Source of the DNA: Arenicola marina | Taxonomy: Eukaryota > Annelida > Polychaeta > Arenicolidae | Direction: 5' to 3' | DNA: 64,000 nt | NCBI GenBank assembly: GCA_964019135.1 | Contig: CAXHSH010000679.1 | Location: 34,683 to 98,682, forward strand | Part shown: in pieces, positions 11,152 through 26,200 of the stretch | How the letters are laid out: every line of letters begins with the position of its first letter | Position numbering within the stretch: the stretch's first letter is position 1 | Translations under genes and position numbers: made by a program | The notes under the pieces: model-generated | Told to the model about the DNA's origin: nothing | The model's database searches: none | Seen by the model: the letters and a program-made list of their open reading frames with translations, nothing else

Positions 11152-14100
11152 GTGAACGTGCGTGGAGAAATAGGGCACAGCCATGCGATGAGGTGTCCCG
11201 GGCTTTTCACGCGACCAAACCGTGAAATATGCGAGACCAATGCATCATGTAGTATAGAGAACCTAATTCTCCACGGTGAACGTGCGTGGAGAAATAGGGC
11301 ACAGCCATGCGATGAGGTGTCCCGGGCTCTTCACGGCAAGCAAGCCGCGAAATATGCGAGACCAATGCATCATGTAGTATAAAGAGATGGACCCTAATTC
11401 TTCACGGTGACCGGGCGTGTAGAAATAGGGCACAGCCATGCGATGAGGTGTCCCGGGCTCTTCACGGCAACCAAGCCGTGAAATATGCGAGACCAATGCA
11501 TCATGTAGTATAAAGAGATGGAACCCCTTTCTCCACGGTGAACGTGCGTGGAGAAATAGGGCACAGCCATGCGATGAGGTGTCCCGGGCTTTTCACGCGA
11601 CCAAGCCGTGAAATATGCGAGACCAATGCATCATGTAGTATAGAGAACCTAATTCTCCACGGTGACCGGGCGTGGAGAAATGGGGCACAGCCATGCGATG
11701 AGGTGTCCCGGGCTTTTCACGCAACCAAGCCGTGCAATATGCGAGATCAATGCATCATGTTGTATAGAGAGATGGACCCTAATTCTCCACGGTGGCCGTG
11801 CGTTGAGAAATAGGGCACAGCCATGCGATGAGGTGTCCCGGGCTTTTCACGCAACCAAGCCGTGAAATATGCGAGACCAATGCATCATGTAGTATAGAGA
11901 ACCTAATTCTCCACGGTGACCGGGCGTGGAGAAATAGGGCTCAGCCATGCGATGAGGTGTCCCGGGCTTTTCATGCAACCAAGCCGTGAAATATGCGAGA
12001 CCACTGCATCATGTTGTATAGAGAGATGGACCCAAATTATCCACGTTGGCCGTGCGTTGAGAAATAGGGCACAGCCATGCGATGAGGTGTCCCAGGCTTT
12101 TCACGCAACCAAGCCGTGAAATATGCGAGACCAATGCATCATGTAGTATAGAGAACCTAATTCTCCACGGTGACGGGGCGTGGAGAAATAGGCCACATCC
12201 ATGCGATGAGGTGTCCGGGGCTTTTCACGCAACCAAACCGTGAAATATGCGAGACCAATGCATCATGTAGTATACAGAACCTAATTCTCCACGGTGAACG
12301 TGCGTGGAGAAATAGGGCACAGCCATGCGATGAGGTGTCCCGGGCTCTTCACGGCAAGCAAGCCGCGAAATATGCGAGACCAATGCATCATGTAGTATGA
12401 AGAGATGGACCCTAATTCTTCACGGTGACCGGGCGTGTAGAAATAGGGCACAGCCATGCGATGAGGTGTACCGGGCTTTTCACGCAACCAAGCCGTGAAA
12501 TATGCGAGACCAAAGCATCATGTTGTATAGAGAGATGGACCCTAATTCTTCACGGTGGCCGTGCGTTGAGAAATAGGGAACGGCCATGCGATGAGGTGTC
12601 CCGGACTTTTCACGCAACCAAGCCGTGAAATATGCGAGACCATAGCATCATGTAGTATAGAGCACCTAATTCTCCACGGTGACGGGGCGTGGAGAAATAG
12701 GGCACAGCCATGCGATGAGGTGTCCCGGGCTTTTCACGCAACCAAGCCGTGAAATATGCGAGACCACTGCATCCTGTTGTATAGAGAGATGGACCCTAAT
12801 TCTCCACGGTGGCCGTGCGTTGGGAAATAGGGCACAGCCATGCGTTGAGGTGTCCCGGGCTTTTCAAGCAACCAAGCCGTGAAATATGCGAGACCAATGC
12901 ATCATGTAGTATAGAGAGCCTAATTTTCCACGGTGGCCGTGCGTTGAGAAATAGAGCACAGCCATGCGATGAGGTGTCCCGGGCTTTTCACGCAACCAAG
13001 CCGTGAAATATGCGAGACCAATGCATCATGTAGTATAGAGCACCTAATTCTCCACGGTGACGGGGCGTGGAGAAATAGGGCACAGCCATGCGATGAGGTT
13101 TCCCGGGCTTTTCACGCAACCAAGCCGTGAAATATGCGAGACCACTGCATCATGTTGTATAGAGAGATGGACCCTAATTCTCCACGGTGGCCGTGCGTTG
13201 GGAAATAGGGCACAGCCATGCGTTGAGGTGTCGCGGGCTTTTCAACCAACCAAGCCGTGAAATATGCGAGACCAATGCATCATGTAGTATAGAGCACCTA
13301 ATTCTCCACGGTGACGGGGCGTGGAGAAATAGGCCACAGTCATGCCATGAGGTGTCCGGGGCTTTTCACGCAACCAAGCCGTGAAATATGCGAGACCAAT
13401 GCATCATGTAGTATAGAGAACCTAATTCTCCACGGTGAACGTGCGTGGAGAAATAGGGCACAGCCATGCGATGAGGTGTCCCGGGCTCTTCACGGCAAGC
13501 ACGCCGTGAAATATGCGAGACCAATGCATCATGTAGTGTGAAGAGATGGACCCTAATTCTTCACGGTGACCGGGCGTGGAGAAATAGGGCACAGCCATGC
13601 GATGAGGTGTCCCGGGCCCTTCACGGCAAGCAAGCCGTGAAATATGCGAGACCAATGCATCATGTAGTATAAAGAGATGGAACCCCTTTCTCCACGGTGA
13701 ACGTGCGTGGAGAGATAGGGCACAGCCATGCGATGAGGTGTCCCGGGCTTTTCACGCGACCAAGCCGTGAAATATGCGAGACCAATGCATCATGTAGTAT
13801 AGAGAACCTAATTCTCCACGGAGACCGGGCGTGGAGAAATGGGGCACAGCCATGCGATGAGGTGTCCCGGGCTTTTCACGCAACCAAGGCGTGAAATATG
13901 CGAGATCAGTGCATCATGTTGTATAGAGAGATGGACCCTAATTCTCAACGGTGGCCGTGCGTTGAGAAATAAGGCACAGCCATGCGATGAGGTGTCCCGG
14001 GCTTTTCACGCAACCAAGCCGTGAAATATGCGAGACCAATGCATCATGTAGTATAGAGATGGACCCTAATTCTCCACGGTGGCCGTGCGTTGAGAAATAG

Positions 14101-15864
14101 GGCACAACCATGCGATGAAGTGTCCCGGGCTTTTCACGCAACCAAGCCGTGAAATATGCGAGACCAATGCATCATGTTGTATAGAGAGATTGACCCTAAT
14201 TCTCCATGGTGGCCGTGCGTTGAGAAATTGGGCACAGCCATGCGATGAGGTGTCCCGGGCTTTTCACGCAACCAAGCCGTGTAATATGCGAGACCAATGC
14301 ATCATGTAGTATAGAGAGATGGACCCTAATTCTCCACGGTGGCCGTGCGTTGAGAAATAAGGCACAGCCATGCGATGAGGTGTCCCGGGCTTTTCACGCA
14401 ACCAAGCCGTGAAATATGCGAGACCAATGCATCATGTAGTATAGAGAACATAATTCTCCACGGTGACCGGGCGTTGGGAAATAGGGCAGAGCCATGCGAT
14501 GAGGTGTCCCGGGCTTTTCACGCAACCAAGCCGTGAAATATGCGAGACCAATGCATCATGTTGTATAGAGAGATGGACCCTAATTCTCCATGGTGGCCGT
14601 GCGTTGAGAAATTGGGCACAGCCATGCGATGAGGTGTCCCGGGATTTTCACGCAACCAAGCCGTGTAATATGCGAGACCAATGCATCATGTAGTATAGAG
14701 AGATGGACCCTAATTCTCCACGGTGGCCGTGCGTTGAGAAATAAGGCACAGCCATGCGATGAGGTGTCCCGGGCTTTTCACGCAACCAAGCCGTGAAATA
14801 TGCGAGACCAATGCATCATGTAGTATAGAGAACATCATTCTCCACGGTGACGGGGCGTGGAGAAATAGAGCACAGCCATGCGATGAGGTGTCCCGGGCTT
14901 TTCACGCAACCAAGCCGTGAAATATGCGAGACCACTGCATCATGTTGTATAAAGAGATGGACCCAAATTCTCCACGTTGGCCGTGCGTTGAGGAATAGGG
15001 CACAGCCATGCGATGAGGTGTCCCAGGCTTTTCACGCAACCAATCCGTGAAATTTGCGAGACCAATGCATCATGTAGTATAGAGAACCTAATTCTCCACG
15101 GTGACGGGGCGTGGAGAAATAGGCCACATCCATGCGATGAGGTGTCCGGGGCTTTTCACGCAACCAAACCGTGAAATATGCGAGACCAATGCATCATGTA
15201 GTATAGAGAACCTAATTCTCCACGGTGAACGTGCGTGGAGAAATAGGGCACAGCCATGCGATGAGGTGTCCCGGGCTCTTCACGGCAAGCAAGCCGCGAA
15301 ATATGCGAGACCAATGCATCATGCAGTATGAAGAGATTGACCCTAATTCTTCACGGTGACCGGGCGTGGAGAAATAGGGCACAGCCATGCGATGAGGTGT
15401 CCCGGGCTCTTCACGGCAAGCAAGCCGTGAAATATGCGAGACCAATGCATCATGTAGTATAAAGAGATGGAACCCCTTTCTCCACGGTGAACGTGCGTGG
15501 AGAAATAGGGCACAGCCATGCGATGAGGTGTCCCGGGCTTTTCACGCAACCAAGCCGTGAAATATGCGAGACCAATGCATCATTTAGTACAGAGAACCTA
15601 ATTCTTCACGGTGACGGGGCGTGGAGAAAAAGGGCACAGCCATGCGATGAGGTGTCCCGGGCTTTTCACGCAACCAAGCCGTGTAATATGCGAAACCAAT
15701 GCATCATGTAGTATAGAGAGATGGACCCTAATTCTCCACGGTGGCCGTGCGTTGAGAAATAAGGCACAGCCATGCGATGAGGTGTCCCGGGCTTTTCACG
15801 CAACCAAGCCGTGAAATATGCGAGACCAATGCATCATGTAATATAGAGAACCTAATTCTCCACG

Positions 15865-18800
15865 GTGACGGGGCGTGGAGAAATAGGGCACAGTCATGCG
15901 ATTAGGTGTCCCGGGCTTTTCACGCAACCAAGCCGTGAAATATGCGAGACCAATGCATCATGTAGTATAGAGAACCTAATTCTCCACGGTGACCGGGCGT
16001 GGAGAAATAGGGCACAGCCATGCGATGAGGTGTCCCGGGCTTTTCACGCAACCAAGCCGTGAAATATGCGAGACCAATGCATCATGTTGTATAGAGAGAT
16101 GGCCCTAATTCTCCACGGTGGCCGTGCGTTGAGAAATAGGGCACAGCCATGCGATGAGGTGTCCCGGGCTTTTCACGTAACCAAGCCGTGTAATATGCGG
16201 GACCAATGCATCATGTAGTATAGAGAGATGGACCCTAATTCTCCACGGTGGCCGTGCGTTGAGAAATAGGGCACAGCCATGCGATGAGGTGTCCCCGGGT
16301 TTTCACGCAACCAAGCCGTGAAATATGCGAGACCAATGCATCATGTAGTATAGAGAACCTAATTCTCCATGGTGACGGGGCGTGGAGAAATAGGGCACAG
16401 CCATGCGATGAGGTGTCCCGGGCTTTTCACGCAACCAAGGCGTGGTATATGCGAGACCAATGCATCATGTAGTATAGAGAACCTAATTCTCCACGGTGAC
16501 CGGGCGTGGAGAAATAGGGCACAGCCATGCGATGAGGTGTCCCGGGCTTTTCACGCAACCAAGCCGTGAAATATGCGAGACCAATGCATCATGTAGTATA
16601 GAGAACCTAATTCTCCACGGTGACGGGGCGTGGAGAAATAGAGCACAGCCATGCGATGAGGTGTCCCGGGCTTTTCACGCAACCAAGCCGTGAAATATGC
16701 GAGACCACTGCATCATGTTGTATAGAGAGATGGACCCAAATTCTCCACGTTGGCCGTGCGTTGAGAAATAGGGCACAGCCATGCGATGAGGTGTCCCAGG
16801 CTTTTCACGCAACCAAGCCGTGAAATATGCGAGACCAATGCATCATGTAGTATAGAGAACCTAATTCTCCACGGTGACGGGGCGTGGAGAAATAGGCCAC
16901 ATCCATGCGATGAGGTGTCCGGGGCTTTTCACGCAACCAAACCGTGAAATATGCGAGACCATTGCATCATGTAGTATAGAGAACCTAATTCTCTACGGTG
17001 AACGTGCGTGGAGAAATAGGGCACAGCCATGCGATGAGGTGTCCCGGGCTCTTCACGGCAAGCACGCCGTGAAATATGCGAGACCAATGCATCATGTAGT
17101 ATGAAGAGATGGACCCTAATTCTTCACGGTGACCGGGCGTGTAGAAATAGGGCACAGCCATGCGATGAGGTGTACCGGGCTTTTCACGCAACCAAGCCGT
17201 GAAATATGCGAGATCAAAGCATCATGTTGTATAGAGAGATGGACCCTAATTCTCCACGGTGGCCGTGCGTTGAGAAATAGGGCACGGCCATGCGATGAGG
17301 TGTCCCGGACTTTTCACGCAACCAAGCCGTGAAATATGCGAGACCAATGCATCATCTAGTATAGAGAACCTAATTCTCCACGGTGAACGTGCGTGGAGAA
17401 ATAGGGCACAGCCATGCGATGAGGTGTCCCGGGATTTTCACGCAAGCAAGCCGTGAAATATGCGAGACCACTGCATCATGTTGTATAGAGAGATGGACCC
17501 TAATTCTCCACGGTGGCCGTGCGTTGAGAAATAGGGCACAGCCATGCGATGAGGTGTCCCAGGCTTTTCACGCAACCAAGCCGTGAAATATGCGAGACCA
17601 ATGCATCATGTAGTATAGAGAACCTAATTCTCCACGGTGACGGGGCGTGGAGAAATAGGCCACATCCATGCGATGAGGTGTCCGGGGCTTTTCACGCAAC
17701 CAAACCGTGAAATATGCGAGACCATTGCATCATGTAGTATAGAGAACCTAATTCTCTACGGTGAACGTGCGTGGAGAAATAGGGCACAGCCATGCGATGA
17801 GGTGTCCCGGGCTCTTCACGGCAAGCACGCCGTGAAATATGCGAGACCAATGCATCATGTAGTATGAAGAGATGGACCCTAATTCTTCACGGTGACCGGG
17901 CGTGTAGAAATAGGGCACAGCCATGCGATGAGGTGTACCGGGCTTTTCACGCAACCAAGCCGTGAAATATGCGAGATCAAAGCATCATGTTGTATAGAGA
18001 GATGGACCCTAATTCTCCACGGTGGCCGTGCGTTGAGAAATAGGGCACGGCCATGCGATGAGGTGTCCCGGACTTTTCACGCAACCAAGCCGTGAAATAT
18101 GCGAGACCAATGCATCATGTGGTATAGAGAACCTAATTCTCCACGGTGACGGGGCGTGGAGAAATAGGCCACATCCATGCGATGAGGTGTCCGGGGCTTT
18201 TCACGCAACCAAACCGTGAAATATGCGAGACCATTGCATCATGTAGTATAGAGAACCTAATTCTCTACGGTGAACGTGCGCGGAGAAATAGGGCACAGCC
18301 ATGCGATGAGGTGTCCCGGGCTCTTCACGGCAAGCACGCCGTGAAATATGCGAGACCAATGCATCATGTAGTATAAAGAGATGGACCCTAATTCTTCACG
18401 GTGACCGGGCGTGTAGAAATAGGGCACAGCCATGCGATGAGGTGTACCGGGCTTTTCACGCAACCAAGCCGTGAAATATGCGAGATCAAAGCATCATGTT
18501 GTATAGAGAGATGGACCCTAATTCTCCACGGTGGCCGTGCGTTGAGAAATAGGGCACGGCCATGCGATGAGGTGTCCCGGACTTTTCACGCAACCAAGCC
18601 GTGAAATATGCGAGACCAATGAATCATCTAGTATAGAGAACCTAATTCTCCACGGTGAACGTGCGTGGAGAAATAGGTCACAGCCATGCGATGAGGTGTC
18701 CCGGGATTTTCACGCAAGCAAGCCGTGAAATATGCGAGACCACTGCATCATGTTGTATAGAGAGATGGACCCTAATTCTCCACGGTGGCCGTGCGTTGAG

Positions 18801-21800
18801 AAATAGGGCACAGCCATGCGTTGAGGTGTCCCGGGCTTTTCAAGCAACCAAGCCGTGAAATATGCGAGACCAATGCATCATGTAGTATAGAGCACCTAAT
18901 TCTCCACGGTGACGGGGCGTGGAGAAATAGGGCACAGCCATGCGATGTGGTGTCCCGGGCTTTTCACGCAACCAAGCCGTGAAATATGCGAGACCACTGC
19001 ATCATGTTGTATAGAGAGGTGGACCCTAATTCTCCACGGTGACGGGGCGTGGAGAAATAGAGCACAGCCATGCGATGAGGTGTCCCGGGCTCTTCACGGC
19101 AAGCATGCCGTGAAATATGCGAGACCAATGCATCATGTAGTATAGAGAACCTAATTTTCCACGGTGGCCGTGCGTGGAGAAATAGAGCACAGCCATGCGA
19201 TGAGGTGTCCCGGGCTTTTCACGCAACCAAGCCGTGAAATATGCGAGACCAATGCATCATGTAGTATAGAGCACCTAATTCTCCACGGTGACGGGGCGTG
19301 GAGAAATAGGGCACAGCCATGCGATGTGGTGTCCCGGGCTTTTCACGCAACCAAGCCGTGAAATATGCGAGACCACTGCATCATGTTGTATAGAGAGATG
19401 GACCCTAATTCTCCACGGTGACGGGGCGTGGAGAAATAGGCCACAGCCATGCCATGAGGTGTCCGGGGCTTTTCACGCAACCAAGCCGTGAAATATGCGA
19501 GACCAATGCATCATGTAGTATAGAGAACCTAATTCTCCACGGTGAACGTGCGTTGAGAAATAGGGCACAGCCATGCGATGATCTGTCCCGGGCTCTTCAC
19601 GGCAAGCACGCCGTGAAATATGCGAGACCTATGCATCATGTAGTATGAAGAGATGGACCCTAATTCTTCACGGTGACCGGGCGTGGAGAAATAAGGCACA
19701 GCCATGCGATGAGGTGTCCCGGGCTCTTCACGGCAAGCGAGCCGTGAAATATGCGAGACCAATGCATCATGTAGTATAAAGAGATGGAACCCCTTTCTCC
19801 ACGGTGAACGTGCGTGGAGAAATAGGGCACAGCCATGCGATGAGGTGTCCCGGGCTTTTCACGCAACCAAGCCGTGAAATATGCGAGACCAATGCATCAT
19901 TTAGTACAGAGAACCTAATTCTTCACGGTGACGGGGCGTGGAGAAAAAGGGCACAGCCATGCGATGAGGTGTCCCGGGCTTTTCACGCAACCAAGCCGTG
20001 TAATATGCGAAACCAATGCATCATGTAGTATAGAGAGATGGACCCTAATTCTCCACGGTGGCCGTGCGTTGAGAAATAAGGCACAGCCATGCGATGAGGT
20101 GTCCCGGGCTTTTCACGCAACCAAGCCGTGAAATATGCGAGACCAATGCATCATGTAGTATAAAGAGATCGAAGCCCTTTCTCCACGGTGAACGTGCGTG
20201 GAGAAATAGGGCACAGCCATGCGATGAGGTGTCCCGGGCTTTTCACGCAACCAAGCCGTGAAATATGCGAGACCAATGCATCATGTTGTATAGAGAGATG
20301 GACCCTAATTCTCCATGGTGGCCGTGCGTTGAGAAATTGGGCACAGCCATGCGATGAGGTGTCCCGGGCTTTTCACGCAACCAAGCCGTGTAATATGCGA
20401 GACCAATGCATCATGTAGTATAGAGAGATGGACCCTAATTCTCCACGGTGGCCGTGCGTTGAGAAATAAGGCACAGCCATGCGATGAGGTGTCCCGGGCT
20501 TTTCACGCAACCAAGCCGTGAAATATGCGAGACCAATGCATCATGTAGTATAGAGAACATAATTCTCCACGGTGACCGGGCGTTGGGAAATAGGGCAGAG
20601 CCATGCGATGAGGTGTCCCGGGCTTTTCACGCAACCAAGCCGTGAAATATGCGAGACCAATGCATCATGTTGTATAGAGAGATGGACCCTAATTCTCCAT
20701 GGTGGCCGTGCGTTGAGAAATTGGGCACAGCCATGCGATGAGGTGTCCCGGGCTTTTCACGCAACCAAGCCGTGTAATATGCGAGACCAATGCATCATGT
20801 AGTATAGAGAGATGGACCCTAATTCTCCACGGTGGCCGTGCGTTGAGAAATAAGGCACAGCCATGCGATGAGGTGTCCCGGGCTTTTCACGCAACCAAGC
20901 CGTGAAATATGCGAGACCAATGCATCATGTAGTATAGAGAACATCATTCTCCACGGTGACGGGGCGTGGAGAAATAGAGCACAGCCATGCGATGAGGTGT
21001 CCCGGGCCCTTCACGGCAAGCAAGCCGTGAAATATGCGAGACCAATGCATCATGTAGTATAAAGAGATGGAACCCCTTTCTCCACGGTGAACGTGCGTGG
21101 AGAGATAGGGCACAGCCATGCGATGAGGTGTCCCGGGCTTTTCACGCGACCAAGCCGTGAAATATGCGAGACCAATGCATCATGTAGTATAGAGAACCTA
21201 ATTCTCCACGGAGACCGGGCGTGGAGAAATGGGGCACAGCCATGCGATGAGGTGTCCCGGGCTTTTCACGCAACCAAGGCGTGAAATATGCGAGATCAGT
21301 GCATCATGTTGTATAGAGAGATGGACCCTAATTCTCAACGGTGGCCGTGCGTTGAGAAATAAGGCACAGCCATGCGATGAGGTGTCCCGGGCTTTTCACG
21401 CAACCAAGCCGTGAAATATGCGAGACCAATGCATCATGTAGTATAGAGATGGACCCTAATTCTCCACGGTGGCCGTGCGTTGAGAAATAGGGCACAACCA
21501 TGCGATGAGGTGTCCCGGGCTTTTCACGCAACCAAGCCGTGAAATATGCGAGACCAATGCATCATGTTGTATAGAGAGATGGACCCTAATTCTCCATGGT
21601 GGCCGTGCGTTGAGAAATTGGGCACAGCCATGCGATGAGGTGTCCCGGGCTTTTCACGCAACCAAGCCGTGTAATATGCGAGACCAATGCATCATGTAGT
21701 ATAGAGAGATGGACCCTAATTCTCCACGGTGGCCGTGCGTTGAGAAATAAGGCACAGCCATGCGATGAGGTGTCCCGGGCTTTTCACGCAACCAAGCCGT

Positions 21801-23254
21801 GAAATATGCGAGACCAATGCATCATGTAGTATAGAGAACATAATTCTCCACGGTGACCGGGCGTTGGGAAATAGGGCAGAGCCATGCGATGAGGTGTCCC
21901 GGGCTTTTCACGCAACCAAGCCGTGAAATATGCGAGACCAATGCATCATGTTGTATAGAGAGATGGACCCTAATTCTCCATGGTGGCCGTGCGTTGAGAA
22001 ATTGGGCACAGCCATGCGATGAGGTGTCCCGGGATTTTCACGCAACCAAGCCGTGTAATATGCGAGACCAATGCATCATGTAGTATAGAGAGATGGACCC
22101 TAATTCTCCACGGTGGCCGTGCGTTGAGAAATAAGGCACAGCCATGCGATGAGGTGTCCCGGGCTTTTCACGCAACCAAGCCGTGAAATATGCGAGACCA
22201 ATGCATCATGTAGTATAGAGAACATCATTCTCCACGGTGACGGGGCGTGGAGAAATAGAGCACAGCCATGCGATGAGGTGTCCCGGGCTTTTCACGCAAC
22301 CAAGCCGTGAAATATGCGAGACCACTGCATCATGTTGTATAAAGAGATGGACCCAAATTCTCCACGTTGGCCGTGCGTTGAGGAATAGGGCACAGCCATG
22401 CGATGAGGTGTCCCAGGCTTTTCACGCAACCAATCCGTGAAATTTGCGAGACCAATGCATCATGTAGTATAGAGAACCTAATTCTCCACGGTGACGGGGC
22501 GTGGAGAAATAGGCCACATCCATGCGATGAGGTGTCCGGGGCTTTTCACGCAACCAAACCGTGAAATATGCGAGACCAATGCATCATGTAGTATAGAGAA
22601 CCTAATTCTCCACGGTGAACGTGCGTGGAGAAATAGGGCACAGCCATGCGATGAGGTGTCCCGGGCTCTTCACGGCAAGCAAGCCGCGAAATATGCGAGA
22701 CCAATGCATCATGCAGTATGAAGAGATTGACCCTAATTCTTCACGGTGACCGGGCGTGGAGAAATAGGGCACAGCCATGCGATGAGGTGTCCCGGGCTCT
22801 TCACGGCAAGCAAGCCGTGAAATATGCGAGACCAATGCATCATGTAGTATAAAGAGATGGAACCCCTTTCTCCACGGTGAACGTGCGTGGAGAAATAGGG
22901 CACAGCCATGCGATGAGGTGTCCCGGGCTTTTCACGCAACCAAGCCGTGAAATATGCGAGACCAATGCATCATTTAGTACAGAGAACCTAATTCTTCACG
23001 GTGACGGGGCGTGGAGAAAAAGGGCACAGCCATGCGATGAGGTGTCCCGGGCTTTTCACGCAACCAAGCCGTGTAATATGCGAAACCAATGCATCATGTA
23101 GTATAGAGAGATGGACCCTAATTCTCCACGGTGGCCGTGCGTTGAGAAATAAGGCACAGCCATGCGATGAGGTGTCCCGGGCTTTTCACGCAACCAAGCC
23201 GTGAAATATGCGAGACCAATGCATCATGTAATATAGAGAACCTAATTCTCCACG
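15865..23254 (+). repeat. Beta HOR block with an extra 1281 bp, 7390 bp (58 monomers)
   Basis: Up to about 18888 it follows the alpha block (offset 7763). It then enters a different middle section (18909-20571) with monomers carrying atgcgatgtggtgt and gatgatctgtcccggg. It rejoins the shared section at 20572. A second junction at 20975-21007 returns it to the 13.6-kb sequence (offset 7390), which repeats ten monomers (1281 bp, 20572 to 21853). Without that repeat the block equals the 6109-bp beta block at 36236. Confidence 0.82.
20940..21010 (+). other. Recombination junction between beta and alpha sequence
   Basis: The monomer begins as the gaacatcattctcc type with atagagcac and continues as the cccgggcccttcacggc type otherwise preceding the 13697-type monomer. 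The breakpoint is between about 20975 and 21007, again near the cccggg word. Confidence 0.75.
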
Positions 23255-26200
23255 GTGACGGGGCGTGGAGAAATAGGGCACAGTCATGCGATTAGGTGTC
23301 CCGGGCTTTTCACGCAACCAAGCCGTGAAATATGCGAGACCAATGCATCATGTAGTATAGAGAACCTAATTCTCCACGGTGACCGGGCGTGGAGAAATAG
23401 GGCACAGCCATGCGATGAGGTGTCCCGGGCTTTTCACGCAACCAAGCCGTGAAATATGCGAGACCAATGCATCATGTTGTATAGAGAGATGGCCCTAATT
23501 CTCCACGGTGGCCGTGCGTTGAGAAATAGGGCACAGCCATGCGATGAGGTGTCCCGGGCTTTTCACGTAACCAAGCCGTGTAATATGCGGGACCAATGCA
23601 TCATGTAGTATAGAGAGATGGACCCTAATTCTCCACGGTGGCCGTGCGTTGAGAAATAGGGCACAGCCATGCGATGAGGTGTCCCCGGGTTTTCACGCAA
23701 CCAAGCCGTGAAATATGCGAGACCAATGCATCATGTAGTATAGAGAACCTAATTCTCCATGGTGACGGGGCGTGGAGAAATAGGGCACAGCCATGCGATG
23801 AGGTGTCCCGGGCTTTTCACGCAACCAAGGCGTGGTATATGCGAGACCAATGCATCATGTAGTATAGAGAACCTAATTCTCCACGGTGACCGGGCGTGGA
23901 GAAATAGGGCACAGCCATGCGATGAGGTGTCCCGGGCTTTTCACGCAACCAAGCCGTGAAATATGCGAGACCAATGCATCATGTAGTATAGAGAACCTAA
24001 TTCTCCACGGTGACGGGGCGTGGAGAAATAGAGCACAGCCATGCGATGAGGTGTCCCGGGCTTTTCACGCAACCAAGCCGTGAAATATGCGAGACCACTG
24101 CATCATGTTGTATAGAGAGATGGACCCAAATTCTCCACGTTGGCCGTGCGTTGAGAAATAGGGCACAGCCATGCGATGAGGTGTCCCAGGCTTTTCACGC
24201 AACCAAGCCGTGAAATATGCGAGACCAATGCATCATGTAGTATAGAGAACCTAATTCTCCACGGTGACGGGGCGTGGAGAAATAGGCCACATCCATGCGA
24301 TGAGGTGTCCGGGGCTTTTCACGCAACCAAACCGTGAAATATGCGAGACCATTGCATCATGTAGTATAGAGAACCTAATTCTCTACGGTGAACGTGCGTG
24401 GAGAAATAGGGCACAGCCATGCGATGAGGTGTCCCGGGCTCTTCACGGCAAGCACGCCGTGAAATATGCGAGACCAATGCATCATGTAGTATGAAGAGAT
24501 GGACCCTAATTCTTCACGGTGACCGGGCGTGTAGAAATAGGGCACAGCCATGCGATGAGGTGTACCGGGCTTTTCACGCAACCAAGCCGTGAAATATGCG
24601 AGATCAAAGCATCATGTTGTATAGAGAGATGGACCCTAATTCTCCACGGTGGCCGTGCGTTGAGAAATAGGGCACAGCCATGCGTTGAGGTGTCCCGGGC
24701 TTTTCAAGCAACCAAGCCGTGAAATATGCGAGACCAATGCATCATGTAGTATAAAGAGATGGAACCCCTTTCTCCACGGTGAACGTGCGTGGAGAAATAG
24801 GGCACAGCCATGCGATGAGGTGTCCCGGGCTTTTCACGCGACCAAACCGTGAAATATGCGAGACCAATGCATCATGTAGTATAGAGAACCTAATTCTCCA
24901 CGGTGAACGTGCGTGGAGAAATAGGGCACAGCCATGCGATGAGGTGTCCCGGGCTCTTCACGGCAAGCAAGCCGCGAAATATGCGAGACCAATGCATCAT
25001 GTAGTATAAAGAGATGGACCCTAATTCTTCACGGTGACCGGGCGTGTAGAAATAGGGCACAGCCATGCGATGAGGTGTCCCGGGCTCTTCACGGCAACCA
25101 AGCCGTGAAATATGCGAGACCAATGCATCATGTAGTATAAAGAGATGGAACCCCTTTCTCCACGGTGAACGTGCGTGGAGAAATAGGGCACAGCCATGCG
25201 ATGAGGTGTCCCGGGCTTTTCACGCGACCAAGCCGTGAAATATGCGAGACCAATGCATCATGTAGTATAGAGAACCTAATTCTCCACGGTGACCGGGCGT
25301 GGAGAAATGGGGCACAGCCATGCGATGAGGTGTCCCGGGCTTTTCACGCAACCAAGCCGTGCAATATGCGAGATCAATGCATCATGTTGTATAGAGAGAT
25401 GGACCCTAATTCTCCACGGTGGCCGTGCGTTGAGAAATAGGGCACAGCCATGCGATGAGGTGTCCCGGGCTTTTCACGCAACCAAGCCGTGAAATATGCG
25501 AGACCAATGCATCATGTAGTATAGAGAACCTAATTCTCCACGGTGACCGGGCGTGGAGAAATAGGGCTCAGCCATGCGATGAGGTGTCCCGGGCTTTTCA
25601 TGCAACCAAGCCGTGAAATATGCGAGACCACTGCATCATGTTGTATAGAGAGATGGACCCAAATTACCCACGTTGGCCGTGCGTTGAGAAATAGGGCACA
25701 GCCATGCGATGAGGTGTCCCAGGCTTTTCACGCAACCAAGCCGTGAAATATGCGAGACCAATGCATCATGTAGTATAGAGAACCTAATTCTCCACGGTGA
25801 CGGGGCGTGGAGAAATAGGCCACATCCATGCGATGAGGTGTCCGGGGCTTTTCACGCAACCAAACCGTGAAATATGCGAGACCAATGCATCATGTAGTAT
25901 ACAGAACCTAATTCTCCACGGTGAACGTGCGTGGAGAAATAGGGCACAGCCATGCGATGAGGTGTCCCGGGCTCTTCACGGCAAGCAAGCCGCGAAATAT
26001 GCGAGACCAATGCATCATGTAGTATGAAGAGATGGACCCTAATTCTTCACGGTGACCGGGCGTGTAGAAATAGGGCACAGCCATGCGATGAGGTGTACCG
26101 GGCTTTTCACGCAACCAAGCCGTGAAATATGCGAGACCAAAGCATCATGTTGTATAGAGAGATGGACCCTAATTCTTCACGGTGGCCGTGCGTTGAGAAA

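Larger units (their letters stand above)
8102..15864 (+). repeat. Full-length alpha HOR block, 7763 bp (61 monomers)
   Basis: This is the longest block and the best reference for the alpha HOR. In order it holds the AI marker monomer, a monomer with gtccccgggtttt near 8529, a nested 763/509/763-bp array (9111-11151), a section with gaacccctttctcc monomers, the alpha middle section from 12170, the trimer duplication near 14.1-14.8 kb, and a return to the AI marker. Counting stem I spacers gives 61 monomers. The interval 3835-11125 is repeated at 11598-18888 (offset 7763). Confidence 0.85.
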
